A stretch of 64,000 nucleotides of DNA, from assembly GCA_036783645.1 (NCBI GenBank), contig DAIPWT010000018.1, forward strand, positions 6,099-70,098, in the 5' to 3' direction. Source of the stretch: UBA4732 sp002404095. GTDB taxonomy: Bacteria > Planctomycetota > Planctomycetia > Gemmatales > Gemmataceae. Each line of letters starts with the position of its first letter. Positions within the stretch are counted from its first letter, which is position 1. This document shows positions 34,405 through 43,510 of the stretch, piece after piece. Under the pieces are notes generated by a model. That model ran no database searches. It had not been told where the DNA came from and worked only from the letters and a program-made list of their open reading frames with translations. The position numbers and the translations under genes are program-made.

Positions 34405-35169
34405 TCATCGGGCCAGAAAGCCGCCGTCCACAACGAGCGTCTGACCGGTGATATAGCTGCCGGCGTCACTGGCCAGCAACAGCGCGGGGCCGACCAGCTC
34501 TTTCGGGTCGCCCCATCGGCCGAGGGCGGTGTGGTCAGAAAGAGTTCGCTTCTCGGCGTCCGAAAGCAAGGACATCGGCAGGTCGGTGAGGAACGGGCCG
34601 GGGGCGAGGCAGTTGACCGTTATGCCGTGGTCGCCGAGGTCGAGGGCGCTGGCGCGGGCGAGTCCGAGCAACGCCGACTTGGTGGCCGAGTAGCCGTTGC
34701 GTTTCTCCTTGGACAAAAACGCCATGATGGACGCGATATGAATGACGCGGCCCCAACGCCGCGCCTTCATCTGGGGCACAAGGGCGCGTGTAAGCACCAT
34801 TACAGAGCTGAGATTGATCTCTAGCACCTCATCCCAAGCTTCATCCGTAACGACGTCAATGGCCTCCGGCTTGTTCGTGCCGGCGTTGTTAATGAGAATG
34901 TCGATTCGGCCCGTGAGTTCGAGCGCGTCCTTGGCCAAGCGGACGACCTGCTCACGGCGGCTCATGTCGGCGACGACGTACCGGCCGCGACGGCCGGTGT
35001 CTTTGAGGATCTCGTCGAGGGCGATGCGCAATTCGTTTTCGTGGCGGCTGGAAATGACAACGTCGGCCCCCGCTTCGGCCATGCCGCGGGCCATCGCCTT
35101 GCCGAGACCTTTACTGCCGCCCGTAACCAGAGCCGTTTTGCCGGTCAGGTCGAACAGGTTGCTAACCAT
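34405..35169 (-). CDS. SDR-family oxidoreductase (gluconate 5-dehydrogenase-like)
   Basis: 254 residues from the ATG at 35169. TGGSKGLGKAMARGM (cofactor), NNAGTNKPE, IHIASIMAF with the Ser, YSATKSAL for YxxxK and TGQTLVVDGG at the end. Classical SDR with complete catalytic residues. The Arg/His after beta-2 (SSRHENEL) suggests NADP may be accepted. The substrate is probably a sugar acid or similar alcohol; not further defined. Confidence 0.88.
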   Translation of the reverse strand: MVSNLFDLTGKTALVTGGSKGLGKAMARGMAEAGADVVISSRHENELRIALDEILKDTGRRGRYVVADMSRREQVVRLAKDALELTGRIDILINNAGTNKPEAIDVVTDEAWDEVLEINLSSVMVLTRALVPQMKARRWGRVIHIASIMAFLSKEKRNGYSATKSALLGLARASALDLGDHGITVNCLAPGPFLTDLPMSLLSDAEKRTLSDHTALGRWGDPKELVGPALLLASDAGSYITGQTLVVDGGFLAR

Positions 35170-35244
35170 GTGCAATCTCCCATGACAGCGCGACGTGAAT
35201 TAGCATAGGAAAGAAATCAACCAACGGCATGGGAGCAATGCGGT

Positions 35245-35398
35245 CCTCGCACCCCGGACTCGTGAGTACACTTCGCCCGGGGCTTTATCTGGATCGCCCT
35301 CCGGACTCAGGCCCGGGACGCTTCTCATGTCTTGAAGCCCCGTCGGGCCACTGTAATAAAGCCCTGGGCGAAGGTACTCCTGAGTCCGGGGTGCGAGG
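35245..35398. repeat. Long imperfect palindrome
   Basis: CCTCGCACCCCGGACTC (35245-35261) pairs with 35382-35398; inner arms (CTTCGCCCGGGGCTTTAT with its complement TAAAGCCCTGGGCGAAG) extend the stem. It lies between the divergent-free ends of two minus-strand genes, immediately after the ABC ATPase stop. Confidence 0.88.
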
Positions 35399-35401
35399 GC
35401 G

Positions 35402-36052
35402 CTACGCCTCGCGCGGCCGCTCCACAACGGCGCCGCCTGTAAGCAACAGAATGCGATCCGCCAACGCCCGCGCCTCCGCCAAACTGTGCGTGACGTGCAG
35501 CGTGGTAACGCCCGTCAGCCGTTGAACCGAACGAAGAAGAGTGTACATATCCGCTTTCGTTTCGTCGTCCAAAGCGGCAAGCGGTTCGTCCAACAACAGC
35601 ACGCGCGGCCGGAACGACAGTGCCCGGCCCAATGCCACGCGCTGCGCCTCGCCGCCGCTCAGTCCGTGCGGCCGGCGGTCAAGGAGGCCGCGCAGCCCTA
35701 GCATTTCGCTCAGTTCACCGACGCGCCGGGTGATCGCGTCACGGTCCCAGCCGCGCAAGTCCAGGGCAAACGCCAAATGATCGCGCACATTGAGGGTGGG
35801 GAAAAGCGCCGTATCTTGGGGAACGTAACCGACGCCGCGATCTGCCGGCTTCAGCCGCGTCACCTCGCGGCCGTGTAGAAGGATGCGTCCGGCATGGACT
35901 GATTTGAGACCGCAAATGGCTTCGAGGATTGTGGTCTTACCAGAGCCGGTTTTACCCATAAGCGCGGCGTATTCGCCCGCGCCCACCGCGAACGACGCGC
36001 CCTTCAGATGGAAGGCGCCGGCGTGGACGGTGAGATTCTCGATGGCGATCAT
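35402..36052 (-). CDS. ABC transporter ATP-binding protein (molybdate/sulfate/polyamine type)
   Basis: 216 residues from the ATG at 36052. Walker A MGKTGSGKTTI, Q-loop VGYVPQDTALFP, signature LSGGEAQRVALGR, Walker B VLLLDEPLAALDD and the switch His in LHVTHSLAEA are all present. Sequence style matches ModC/CysA-type importers but the C-terminal regulatory domain is lacking. No permease or binding-protein gene is adjacent, so it is an orphan in this window. Confidence 0.9.
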   Translation of the reverse strand: MIAIENLTVHAGAFHLKGASFAVGAGEYAALMGKTGSGKTTILEAICGLKSVHAGRILLHGREVTRLKPADRGVGYVPQDTALFPTLNVRDHLAFALDLRGWDRDAITRRVGELSEMLGLRGLLDRRPHGLSGGEAQRVALGRALSFRPRVLLLDEPLAALDDETKADMYTLLRSVQRLTGVTTLHVTHSLAEARALADRILLLTGGAVVERPREA

Positions 36053-36191
36053 GCCTACCTCGGCGGCGACCGCCGTGACGCGGCGCGTCGTTCCCATTAC
36101 GACTATTGCAAGATCAAGATTCCATCTTATCGGCTGAGCGCGGTAAGATGATCCCATGCAAAAAGGCGGCAGTGCAACGAAAGGAGCGACG

Positions 36192-36467
36192 ATGAAGATT
36201 ACGCTCGAAGTCCCGCCCCATCGGGAAGAGCAATTGCGCCAATACATGGCAAAGCGCGATCCCGCCGACGTGCAACGCGAGTTGGACGCGGCGTTCGACG
36301 AGGCTCTCACATTGGCGTTGGCGAAAGACCAACCGCCGTTAAGCGACGAGGAGTTTGAAGCGATTTTGGCCGAATTGGATGCCCACGAAGGAGGCACTGA
36401 GGACGGGCCGGCCATGCGCCCTGATGAAACATTTTCTCGGGAGATGATTTACGGGGACCACCCCTGA
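36192..36467 (+). CDS. Antitoxin-like protein of a PIN-type module
   Basis: 91 residues from the ATG at 36192, with AAGGAG upstream. N-terminus MKITLEVPPHREEQLRQYM, then an acidic helical C-terminus with PLSDEEFEAILAELDAHEGG. Size, charge and position directly before a PIN gene (stop and next ATG are adjacent) point to a VapB-like role. No classical AbrB or RHH motif is clear. Confidence 0.7.
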   Translation: MKITLEVPPHREEQLRQYMAKRDPADVQRELDAAFDEALTLALAKDQPPLSDEEFEAILAELDAHEGGTEDGPAMRPDETFSREMIYGDHP

Positions 36468-36909
36468 ATGTTATACCTCGTGGATACAAATGTTCTGCTC
36501 CGATACGCGGGGCTCGCCCATTTAATGCGTCCGGCTCTCCGCATTGCGGTGCGAAGGTTGCGAGCCAATGGACACACATTCCGAGCTACTTCGCAGAATT
36601 TCGTGGAGTTTTGGAACGTGGCGACGCGGCCCGCGGCGCAAAATGGCTTGGGCCTCACACCGGCTCAAGCCGAACGACAGTTGCGTCTCGTGGAGCGCGT
36701 TTTTCGGAGGCTTGAGGATTCTACGACGGTCTATCCAGAATGGCGGCGGCTGGTCGTCGCCTACAGCGTCTCGGGCGTCAAGGTCTACGACGCCCGCCTC
36801 GTGGCGTTCATTGACAAATCAGATCACTCACATCCTTACTTTTAATACAGCCGATTTCAAACGCTATTTTGCCGAAGGCGTCGTCGCCGTGGATCCCAGG
36901 ACGGTGTGA
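36468..36909 (+). pseudogene. PIN-domain (VapC-like) toxin with C-terminal frameshift
   Basis: The first frame encodes YLVDTNVLLRYAG with the first catalytic Asp, SQNFVEFWNV with the Glu and VYDARLVAF with the next Asp, then stops at 36845 after a short unrelated tail. The missing end, ILTFNTADFKRYF and VVAVDPRTV, which carries the fourth acidic residue, is found in the next frame to a stop at 36909. A single indel near 36810-36830 explains it. Either the toxin is inactive, which would let the antitoxin gene decay, or the shift is a sequencing error. Confidence 0.8.
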
Positions 36910-36930
36910 GTCGCCCGGACGCTTTGATGG

Positions 36931-38526
36931 CTAAACTTGTAATACGCCCGTTTTGAACTCGCGTTTATCGTCATAGCGCACGGCAACGGCCAACGCCATC
37001 AGCAGCGCCGCGCGCGTCTCATCGGGGGTAATAATCTTGTCCACCCACAGCCGCGCCGCCGCGTAGCGCACGTCGGTTTCTTCGTTGTAGCTGGCCTCCA
37101 CTTTGCGACGCAGCACCTCCATTTCTTCTGCTTCCGGCTCATGGCCGCCGCGGCGCAAGGCCGCGAGCGTCACGTCCAGCATCGTGGTCGCGGCCTGTTC
37201 GCCGCCCATCACCGCGTAGCGCGCCGTAGGCCACGCGAAGATAAAGCGCGGGTCGAATGCCTTGCCGCACAGGGCGTAGTGGCCGGCGCCGAAGGAGCCG
37301 CCGAGGATGACGGTGATTTTCGGCACGACGCTGTTGGCGATGACGTTGACGAGCTTGGCGCCCGCCTTGATGATGCCGGCGTGTTCCGAGTCGCGGCCGA
37401 CCATGAAGCCGTTTACGTCCTGTAAAAACAACAGCGGCACACGTGTCTGGTTGCAGTCCATGATGAAACGCGCCGCCTTGTCGGCGCTGTCCACGTAGAG
37501 GACGCCGCCGAATTGCAGCGGCCCTTCCGCCGGCCGGACGCGCTTGCGCTGGTTCGCTACGACGCCGATGGGATGGCCGCCGAGCCTGCCGTAACCGCAC
37601 ACCAGCGTTTGACCGTACTCCGCCTTGTATTCGTCGAACGGCCCGGCGTCGAGTAAGCACGGAAGCAGATCGCGTATGTCGTATTCATGGCCCGCCTCGG
37701 CCGGGTACAGTTGCAGTAGGTCGGCCGGCGCCCGGCCGGGAGCGACGGCCGTGGAGACGCGGACGGCGTCCGGCGCCAGCAGACCAACGAGACGGCGCAG
37801 GCGTTCGAGGCAGCTTTCCTCGTTCGGCTCCCGGAAGTCGATTGTGCCGGAAATCGCGGCGTGCATGGCGGCGCCGCCGAGGTCTTCGTGGCTGACGGTC
37901 TGGCCGATGGCGGCCTTGACCAGCGCGGGGCCGGCGAGATAAAGACCACTGCCCTCCGTCATGAGTAATTTGTCGCACAGGACGGGCAGATAACCGCCGC
38001 CGGCCACGCAATTGCCGAGGATGGCCGCGAACTGCGGCACGCCGGTCGCCGAGATCACCGCGTTGTTGCGGAAGATACGGCCGAAATCGTCTTCGTCGGG
38101 GAAAACCTCGTCTTGCAACGGCAGGAAGACGCCGGCGCTGTCCACGAGGTAGACGAGCGGCAAGCGATTTTCCAGGGCGATGCGCTGGGCGCGGAGTACC
38201 TTCTTGCACGTCATGGGAAAGAAGGCGCCGGCTTTGACCGTGGCGTCGTTGGCGACGACCATGACGAGGCGGCCGGCGACGGGACCGACGCCGGTGACGA
38301 CGCCGGCCGACGGGGCGCCGCCCCAGTCGCGGTACATGTTCCATGCGGCCCATAAGCCGAGTTCAAAGAAATCGGCGCCGGGGTCGATCAGACGGGCGAT
38401 GCGCTCGCGCGCGGTGAGGCGATCCTTGGCGTGCTGGCGGTCGATTGCCTTGGCGCCGCCGCCTTCGCGGATCGTCTTTTCCTCGCGCCGCAGCGCTTCG
38501 ACCTTACTGGCGAGTTCATCGGACAT
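36931..38526 (-). CDS. Acyl-CoA carboxylase, carboxyltransferase subunit (MCC-beta-like)
   Basis: 531 residues with two crotonase-fold halves. LVYLVDSAGVFLPLQ and NCVAGGGYLPVLCD in the N-terminal half, and FLQDVNGFMVG with LGGSFGAGHYALCG in the C-terminal half, are typical of methylcrotonyl-CoA and related biotin-dependent carboxyltransferases. It transfers CO2 from carboxybiotin to an acyl-CoA. The biotin carboxylase/carrier subunit is not in the window. Its ATG overlaps the stop of the upstream glycoside hydrolase by one base (TAATG), an unexpected pairing. Confidence 0.92.
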   Translation of the reverse strand: MSDELASKVEALRREEKTIREGGGAKAIDRQHAKDRLTARERIARLIDPGADFFELGLWAAWNMYRDWGGAPSAGVVTGVGPVAGRLVMVVANDATVKAGAFFPMTCKKVLRAQRIALENRLPLVYLVDSAGVFLPLQDEVFPDEDDFGRIFRNNAVISATGVPQFAAILGNCVAGGGYLPVLCDKLLMTEGSGLYLAGPALVKAAIGQTVSHEDLGGAAMHAAISGTIDFREPNEESCLERLRRLVGLLAPDAVRVSTAVAPGRAPADLLQLYPAEAGHEYDIRDLLPCLLDAGPFDEYKAEYGQTLVCGYGRLGGHPIGVVANQRKRVRPAEGPLQFGGVLYVDSADKAARFIMDCNQTRVPLLFLQDVNGFMVGRDSEHAGIIKAGAKLVNVIANSVVPKITVILGGSFGAGHYALCGKAFDPRFIFAWPTARYAVMGGEQAATTMLDVTLAALRRGGHEPEAEEMEVLRRKVEASYNEETDVRYAAARLWVDKIITPDETRAALLMALAVAVRYDDKREFKTGVLQV

Positions 38527-39944
38527 TATCTAACCCCGCGTCGAATCCGCAACGCAATATCTTCTTCATACGCCGGCGAAATCAGCTTTCTGACGCCGCT
38601 CTCCTGATCGAAATCTTCAGTCTTATCAACGACGCCGGTCTTTGTATTCACCCACTCCGCTTTGTACGCGCCTTGCGGCAATTCCAGCGACAATTCCGTC
38701 CGCACACCGCCTTTAACGTAGACCACATAAGCCTTGCCAGGTTCGGCCAGCGTCCGCACCGTTGCTTTTGCCTCCCTCACCGCCGTACCGTCGCCGGAGA
38801 GCCGCAACGTGACCGTGCCGTCCTTGACAACGGCATTGTCCGGTCTCATGCGCACGAAGTCGAGGCCGTCCATGAACTCCTTCAGGACCGTGAGTTGTTT
38901 GCGCAGCTCCGGCCCGCCGCCGCCGGGCGAGGTCGTGACCTTGGCCGAACCGTCGGGATGGACGACGCTGTAGGAATAATCGAGGTTGCTGTAGACGGCG
39001 CCGCCGGCCAGGAAGAAATCCCATCCTTGGGTGCGATACGGCAAGTCGGCCGTCTTGAGAAAGCCTGTCTCATCAAAACCGATTACTCGATTGAGGCCGT
39101 AGTTGAGAGCGACCGCATCTGGCGGGGCGCAATAGTGGAAGTTGAGGATGCCGACGTTCGGATTCGGAAGCTCAACCTTGGTGGAACCGTTGGAGATGTT
39201 CTGGGCGATCAAGTGGCGGGCCGGCAGGTCTTTCTCGGCGTCCGCGATAACGGCGGCCATGCGGTCGTTCCACTCCTTCGTCACGCCGCCGAAATAAGGC
39301 TCATTGCAGATTTCATAATAGACATTATCGTATTCTTTCAACTCGGCAACGATCTTACGCACCAGCGCTTCCTGAAGGCCGGTCAATTCTTTGTCCCTGC
39401 CGGTGTACGAATCGAGCCGGCCGTTGTTGCCGACGCCGTTGACGTTGTTGTCGGCCTTCATGGGATTGAGGTCCCAGAGCTTGTCGTCGTAGATCGCGCA
39501 GAACAGCGTCAGTTCGACGACGACGCCGCGCTTACCGGCTTGCGCGACAAAGTCCTTGAGACGTGCGAAATAGGCCTTGTCGTAGCGCTTGAGATCGAAC
39601 TTCGCGCCGTCACGCGCCCACGGGCAGAGAAAGCGCTTTGGCGCCGGCGCCAGCGTGTTGTCCACGATGCCGAAAGCGGATGGGTCTTCGCGGTAGGTTC
39701 CCGAGAACGTGCGCGTAAGATTGAATTTGCGCTCTTTCAACTCGTCCAAGTAGGTTACATAATCAAAGTCAAGATTGAGCACGGCGCCATAGTGCTCGCC
39801 GGACGTGACGAGGACCGCAGGGTTGCCGCGAAAGAGGAAGTAATGCGGGTTTTCCGGATGTATTGACAATGGCTTGTCAGCCGCCGCGGCGGCAGCGGCC
39901 GTCAAAGCCAGAATACACAGCGCGCCATAAGTCTTCATTCGCAT
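38526..39944 (-). CDS. Secreted glycoside hydrolase, cellulase (GH5-like) superfamily
   Basis: 472 residues. Signal peptide with a run of Ala (LTAAAAAAADKP). A TIM-barrel with NLTRTFSGTYRE, VVVELTLFCAIY, the acid/base Glu in VYYEICNEPYFGG and a candidate nucleophile Glu in VIGFDETGFL. The C-terminal 120 residues form a beta-rich domain. Likely acts on polysaccharide outside the cytoplasm. Translationally coupled to the carboxyltransferase gene. Confidence 0.85.
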   Translation of the reverse strand: MRMKTYGALCILALTAAAAAAADKPLSIHPENPHYFLFRGNPAVLVTSGEHYGAVLNLDFDYVTYLDELKERKFNLTRTFSGTYREDPSAFGIVDNTLAPAPKRFLCPWARDGAKFDLKRYDKAYFARLKDFVAQAGKRGVVVELTLFCAIYDDKLWDLNPMKADNNVNGVGNNGRLDSYTGRDKELTGLQEALVRKIVAELKEYDNVYYEICNEPYFGGVTKEWNDRMAAVIADAEKDLPARHLIAQNISNGSTKVELPNPNVGILNFHYCAPPDAVALNYGLNRVIGFDETGFLKTADLPYRTQGWDFFLAGGAVYSNLDYSYSVVHPDGSAKVTTSPGGGGPELRKQLTVLKEFMDGLDFVRMRPDNAVVKDGTVTLRLSGDGTAVREAKATVRTLAEPGKAYVVYVKGGVRTELSLELPQGAYKAEWVNTKTGVVDKTEDFDQESGVRKLISPAYEEDIALRIRRGVR

Positions 39945-40277
39945 CGCCGTCTCCTGATTGTCGGGGACGGTGCATCGTAGCGGAGGGCGCGCGTCGTCTC
40001 AAGGCCGCGGCGCAATTCCGCACGACGTACAGTCGAGAGACGCTTTCCAGGCGCCTATTTTTGGAAAAGCACCAATCCCCTCTTGATTTCTACCACCTGT
40101 TTCGCGTAAACTGCCTCCAGTTGGGTCTTGGTCGGACAGCGCCGTGGTCGAGATGCTGCTTTTACACTTCATCCTCCAGACGCCTTTCCCCGTGTCCCAG
40201 TTTCGCGCGCGCGTGTTCCAGGAAACGACAGTCGATTCCCGGTATGCGGCGGCTGTTTCCTTTTTTTGAGGGTTTCG
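39945..40277. promoter_or_regulatory. Leader region upstream of the RRM protein gene
   Basis: 333 bp between divergent genes with no conserved ORF. A possible sigma-70-type promoter is TTGATT (about 40083) with TAAACT 18 bp later, leaving an unusually long leader of about 165 nt before the RRM start. This is a weak call made by eye. Confidence 0.3.
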
Positions 40278-40691
40278 ATGGGTAAGAAGTTGTACGTAGG
40301 CAACCTGGCCTACGGCGTCACCGACAGCGACCTGCTTCGGATGTTCGAGGAGCACGGCGCCGTCCAGTCGGCTCAAGTCATCATGGACCGGGACACCGGC
40401 CGCTCCAAGGGCTTCGGCTTTGTGGAGATGGGTTCGGACGCCGAGGCCCAAGCGGCCATCACCGCGCTCAGCGGCAAGCAAGTGGACGGTCGCGCGTTGA
40501 CCGTCAACGAAGCGCGTCCCAAGACTGAGGGCGGCGGCCGCGGCGGTGCCGGCGGCGGCGGTGGCAGCCGCGGCGGTTACGGCGGCAGCGGCGCAGGCGG
40601 CGGAAGCCGCGGCGGCTACGGCGGCGGCGGTGCAGGTGGTGGTGGGGGCGGCGGGTATGGCGGCGGCGGCGGAGGCCGCGACCGCTACTAA
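40278..40691 (+). CDS. Glycine-rich RNA-binding protein (RRM)
   Basis: 137 residues from the ATG at 40278. One RRM with RNP2 KLYVGNLAYG and RNP1 KGFGFVEM, followed by a long Gly-rich tail with RGGYGG repeats ending GGRDRY. Such RRM-plus-glycine proteins in cyanobacteria and planctomycetes bind single-stranded RNA and are often cold-responsive. The tail is likely disordered. A strong terminator follows. Confidence 0.92.
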   Translation: MGKKLYVGNLAYGVTDSDLLRMFEEHGAVQSAQVIMDRDTGRSKGFGFVEMGSDAEAQAAITALSGKQVDGRALTVNEARPKTEGGGRGGAGGGGGSRGGYGGSGAGGGSRGGYGGGGAGGGGGGGYGGGGGGRDRY

Positions 40692-40713
40692 GCCGAACGA
40701 TACAAAATGATTA

Positions 40714-40760
40714 AAGGCGTCCCCGCCCGTTGACCGACGGGCGGGGACGCCTTGTTTTTT
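40714..40760 (+). terminator. Rho-independent terminator after the RRM gene
   Basis: 17-bp stem AAGGCGTCCCCGCCCGT (40714-40730) with its exact complement at 40737-40753, a 6-nt loop, then GTTTTTT. The left-flank A residues make it partly bidirectional, so it may also serve ligA transcripts. Confidence 0.9.
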
Positions 40761-40796
40761 GAAATGACTCAACGCTCCTGGCGAAAGCCCTGACAT

Positions 40797-42797
40797 TCAC
40801 TTCTTGCCAACCATCTCCTCAAACTCCTCCTCGCTCAACACCACCACGCCTAACCCGCGCGCCTTTTCCAGCTTGCTGCCCGCGTTCTCGCCGGCCACGA
40901 CGTAATCCGTCTTCTTCGATACGCTGCCTGACGCCTTGCCGCCGAGCAGTTTAATTCGGCCCTCGATCTCATCCCGGCTGTACTTCTGAAGCGTTCCCGT
41001 CACCACGAACGTCTTGCCCGTCAGGTCGGCGCCGGCCGGCTTGACGCGCGGCGCCTCCGTCAAGTTCACGCCCAGGTCGCGCAAATCCTTTATCAGCTTT
41101 TCACCATCCGTATTGTGCAGAAATTCGTAAACGCTCTCCGCGCGCTCCGGACCAAGCCCCTTCACCTCAGCCAACTCTTCCTGCGGCGCCGCCAGCAATG
41201 CGTCGATGTCCGAATATGCTTGCGCCAACAACTCCGCCGTCGTTTCGCCTATGAGGGGAATGCTCAGCCCCGACAGCACCCGCGCCAGCCCGCGCGCCTT
41301 GCTTGCCTCAATGCCGTCCAGCAGGTTCTGCGCCGATTTCTTGCCCATCCGCTCCAGTTCCATCAACTGCACTAGCGTCAGCCGATATAGGTCCGTCACC
41401 GACTTCACTAGACCCGACTGCACAAGCTGCGTCGCCATCGAATCGCCCAGACCTTCTATGTCCATCCGCGCCCGCTTGGCGAACGATTCCACGCGCTTTT
41501 TGATCGCAGCCGGGCAGTCCTTGCTGTTGGTACACAGTACCTTACCTTCCTGTCGCACCGTCGGCGCGCCGCATCCCGGACATTTCGTAGGGAACTTATA
41601 CGGCTTTTCGCCCCCCTGCCGCAACTCCGGCAACGAGCGCACCACGTAGGGAATGATCTCACCGCGCTTGACTACAATCACCATGTCGCCTATGCGGATG
41701 TCTTTTTGCTCAATCTGATCGGCGTTGTGAAGGCTGGCGCGCGACACCGTCGTCTGCGACAGCGTCACCGGCTCCAACAGAGCCGTCGGCACCAGTGTAC
41801 CGTCCTTGCCGATGGTGATCTCCACGTTTTTCAGCCGCGTTATCGCCTCTTCGGCGTTGAACTTGAACGCCGTCAGCCAACGCGGCGCCTTGCTCGATTG
41901 ACCCAGCCGCCGTCGTTGGCCGAAGTCGTTTACCTTAATCACCAAGCCGTCGGTGTCGAAGTCCAGGTCGTGACGGCGTTCCTCCCAGCTCTGGCAGTAA
42001 GCGATCACCTCTTCGATGCTTTCGCACGTCTGAATATAGGGATTCACCGGAAATCCGTAACGGCGCAGCAGGTCCAGCGCTTCCAGGTGGGTATCGACCG
42101 ATACGCCCTCCATCGCCCCAAGGGAATAGGCGAAGAGACGCAGGCGCCGCTTGGCACATAGTTTCGGATCGAGCAGTTTAAGCGAGCCCGCCGTGGAATT
42201 GCGCGGATTGGCCAAACTCTCTTCGCCGGCCTGTTTGCGGTCCTCGTTGAGGCGGGCGAAATCCGCCCGGCCCATGTACACCTCGCCGCGGGCCTCGAAT
42301 AGGGCCGGCGGGTCGTCCGTGTGCAGCCGCAACGGTACGCCCTTCACCGTCATCAGGTTGTGCGTCACGTCGTCCCCGTGAACGCCGTCGCCGCGCGTGG
42401 ACCCAAGCTGTAATTGGCCGTTGACGTAGGTGAGCGAAATGGCTACTCCGTCGATCTTCAATTCCACGACGTAGCGCACGGGCGCCTGGCCCAACGCCTT
42501 GTGAACACGGGCGTCGAACTCGCGCAGCTCGGCCGGCGTCACCGCTTTGTCGATCGACAGCATGGGGATACGGTGCGCGACGGTGGTGAAGCCTTCGATG
42601 GGTTGGCCGCCGACGCGGCGCGTCGGGCTGTCCGGCGTCGCCAATTCAGGATGCTCCGTCTCTATTTTCTCCAATTCTCGCAGGAGACGGTCGAACTCCT
42701 TGTCGGAGACTTCGGGTTTCGCCTCGACGTAATAGAGGTAGTTGTGGCGGTCGAGTTGACGGCGTAGATCGGTTGCGCGTTGCGCGACGGTCGGCAT
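40797..42797 (-). CDS. ligA: NAD-dependent DNA ligase
   Basis: 666 residues from the ATG at 42797. Adenylation domain with KxDG nucleophile Lys114 (VELKIDGVAI), YYVEAKPEVSDKEFD for the NAD-binding Ia domain, an OB fold, a four-Cys zinc finger (KCPGCGAPT ... LCTNSKDCP), helix-hairpin-helix repeats and a C-terminal BRCT domain (GKTFVVTGTLQKYSRDE). Seals nicks during replication and repair. Length and order are standard. Confidence 0.97.
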   Translation of the reverse strand: MPTVAQRATDLRRQLDRHNYLYYVEAKPEVSDKEFDRLLRELEKIETEHPELATPDSPTRRVGGQPIEGFTTVAHRIPMLSIDKAVTPAELREFDARVHKALGQAPVRYVVELKIDGVAISLTYVNGQLQLGSTRGDGVHGDDVTHNLMTVKGVPLRLHTDDPPALFEARGEVYMGRADFARLNEDRKQAGEESLANPRNSTAGSLKLLDPKLCAKRRLRLFAYSLGAMEGVSVDTHLEALDLLRRYGFPVNPYIQTCESIEEVIAYCQSWEERRHDLDFDTDGLVIKVNDFGQRRRLGQSSKAPRWLTAFKFNAEEAITRLKNVEITIGKDGTLVPTALLEPVTLSQTTVSRASLHNADQIEQKDIRIGDMVIVVKRGEIIPYVVRSLPELRQGGEKPYKFPTKCPGCGAPTVRQEGKVLCTNSKDCPAAIKKRVESFAKRARMDIEGLGDSMATQLVQSGLVKSVTDLYRLTLVQLMELERMGKKSAQNLLDGIEASKARGLARVLSGLSIPLIGETTAELLAQAYSDIDALLAAPQEELAEVKGLGPERAESVYEFLHNTDGEKLIKDLRDLGVNLTEAPRVKPAGADLTGKTFVVTGTLQKYSRDEIEGRIKLLGGKASGSVSKKTDYVVAGENAGSKLEKARGLGVVVLSEEEFEEMVGKK

Positions 42798-42833
42798 GGA
42801 GTCACCTTCCGGCAAGGAGGTCAATGTCGAACC

Positions 42834-42964
42834 CCTGGTTCCCACGCTCTGCGTGGGAACCCAGGTCGCGACGCTCTGCGTCGCGTCCGGTTCGGTTCAG
42901 CGGTCCCAGGGTCCGGGACGCAGAGCGTCCGGGCTGGGTTCCCACGCAGAGCGTGGGAACCAGG
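42834..42964. repeat. Compound palindrome (GTTCCCACGCTCTGCG family)
   Basis: Hairpins CCTGGTTCCCACGCTCTG... at 42834-42865, GCGACGCTCTGCGTCGC at 42868-42884, GGACGCAGAGCGTCC near 42915-42929 and a complement of the first at 42936-42964. The outer units are inverted copies of each other. It lies between ligA and a small membrane protein gene. Confidence 0.9.
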
Positions 42965-42986
42965 AGGACCAGGAGGACCAGGAGGG

Positions 42987-43298
42987 TCACTTCTCCTCGG
43001 CTTTCGTTGGGGGAATTGTGCCTTGCGCGCGTTCCTTTTGCAAGCTACGCAGGCGGTCCCAGACCATGCTGGCGATCGACAGGACGACGACCACGGCCAC
43101 TTCGCCGAGTAGCGCGATTCCTCCGTAGGCGTGCAGGGCGTTGCGGAAGGGCGACGGCGGCGGCGTCTGGCCGGCGTCGAGCGCCTTCTGTTCCAGAACC
43201 GGCACGATGGCGTAGGCAAAGGCGGTGACGGCGAAGAGGACGCCGGCCGCGAGAAGCAGGATATACAGGGGATTGCGCGGTTCGGAGGGGGTTGTCAT
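42987..43298 (-). CDS. Small membrane protein
   Basis: 103 residues from the ATG at 43298. Two hydrophobic helices: ILLLAAGVLFAVTAFAYAIV and ALLGEVAVVVVLSIASMVW, with a Lys/Arg/Glu-rich C-terminal tail. Short planctomycete membrane proteins of this layout are common; no function known. Upstream of ligA on the same strand, separated by a repeat. Confidence 0.7.
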   Translation of the reverse strand: MTTPSEPRNPLYILLLAAGVLFAVTAFAYAIVPVLEQKALDAGQTPPPSPFRNALHAYGGIALLGEVAVVVVLSIASMVWDRLRSLQKERAQGTIPPTKAEEK

Positions 43299-43319
43299 GG
43301 GATACTCCACAAGCAAACA

Positions 43320-43398
43320 TTGCGACGTTTAGCCGCGACCCGAAGGGGAGCGCGTGGGGGCCGAGCGCTCCCCTTCGGGTCGCGGCTAAACGTCGCAA
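43320..43398. repeat. Perfect 34-bp-arm palindrome upstream of bamA
   Basis: Arms 43320-43353 and 43365-43398 are exact complements (core TTTAGCCGCGACCCGAAGG) around an 11-nt loop. A second member lies just after bamA at 45876-45943. Confidence 0.95.
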
Positions 43399-43510
43399 CG
43401 CTCTCCCTCAGTGTACGAACAATCCCGGCTTGACAGAAGGCGCCCTGTCGGCTATCCGTCCCCCTCCACTTGAGCGAAAGCCGGTTTTTTGAGACTATAG
43501 GAACAAACCC

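Noticed and set aside
38526..39944. Plus-strand open frame of 473 codons opposite the glycoside hydrolase
   Set aside because: The minus-strand frame has signal peptide and catalytic motifs; the opposite frame has none.
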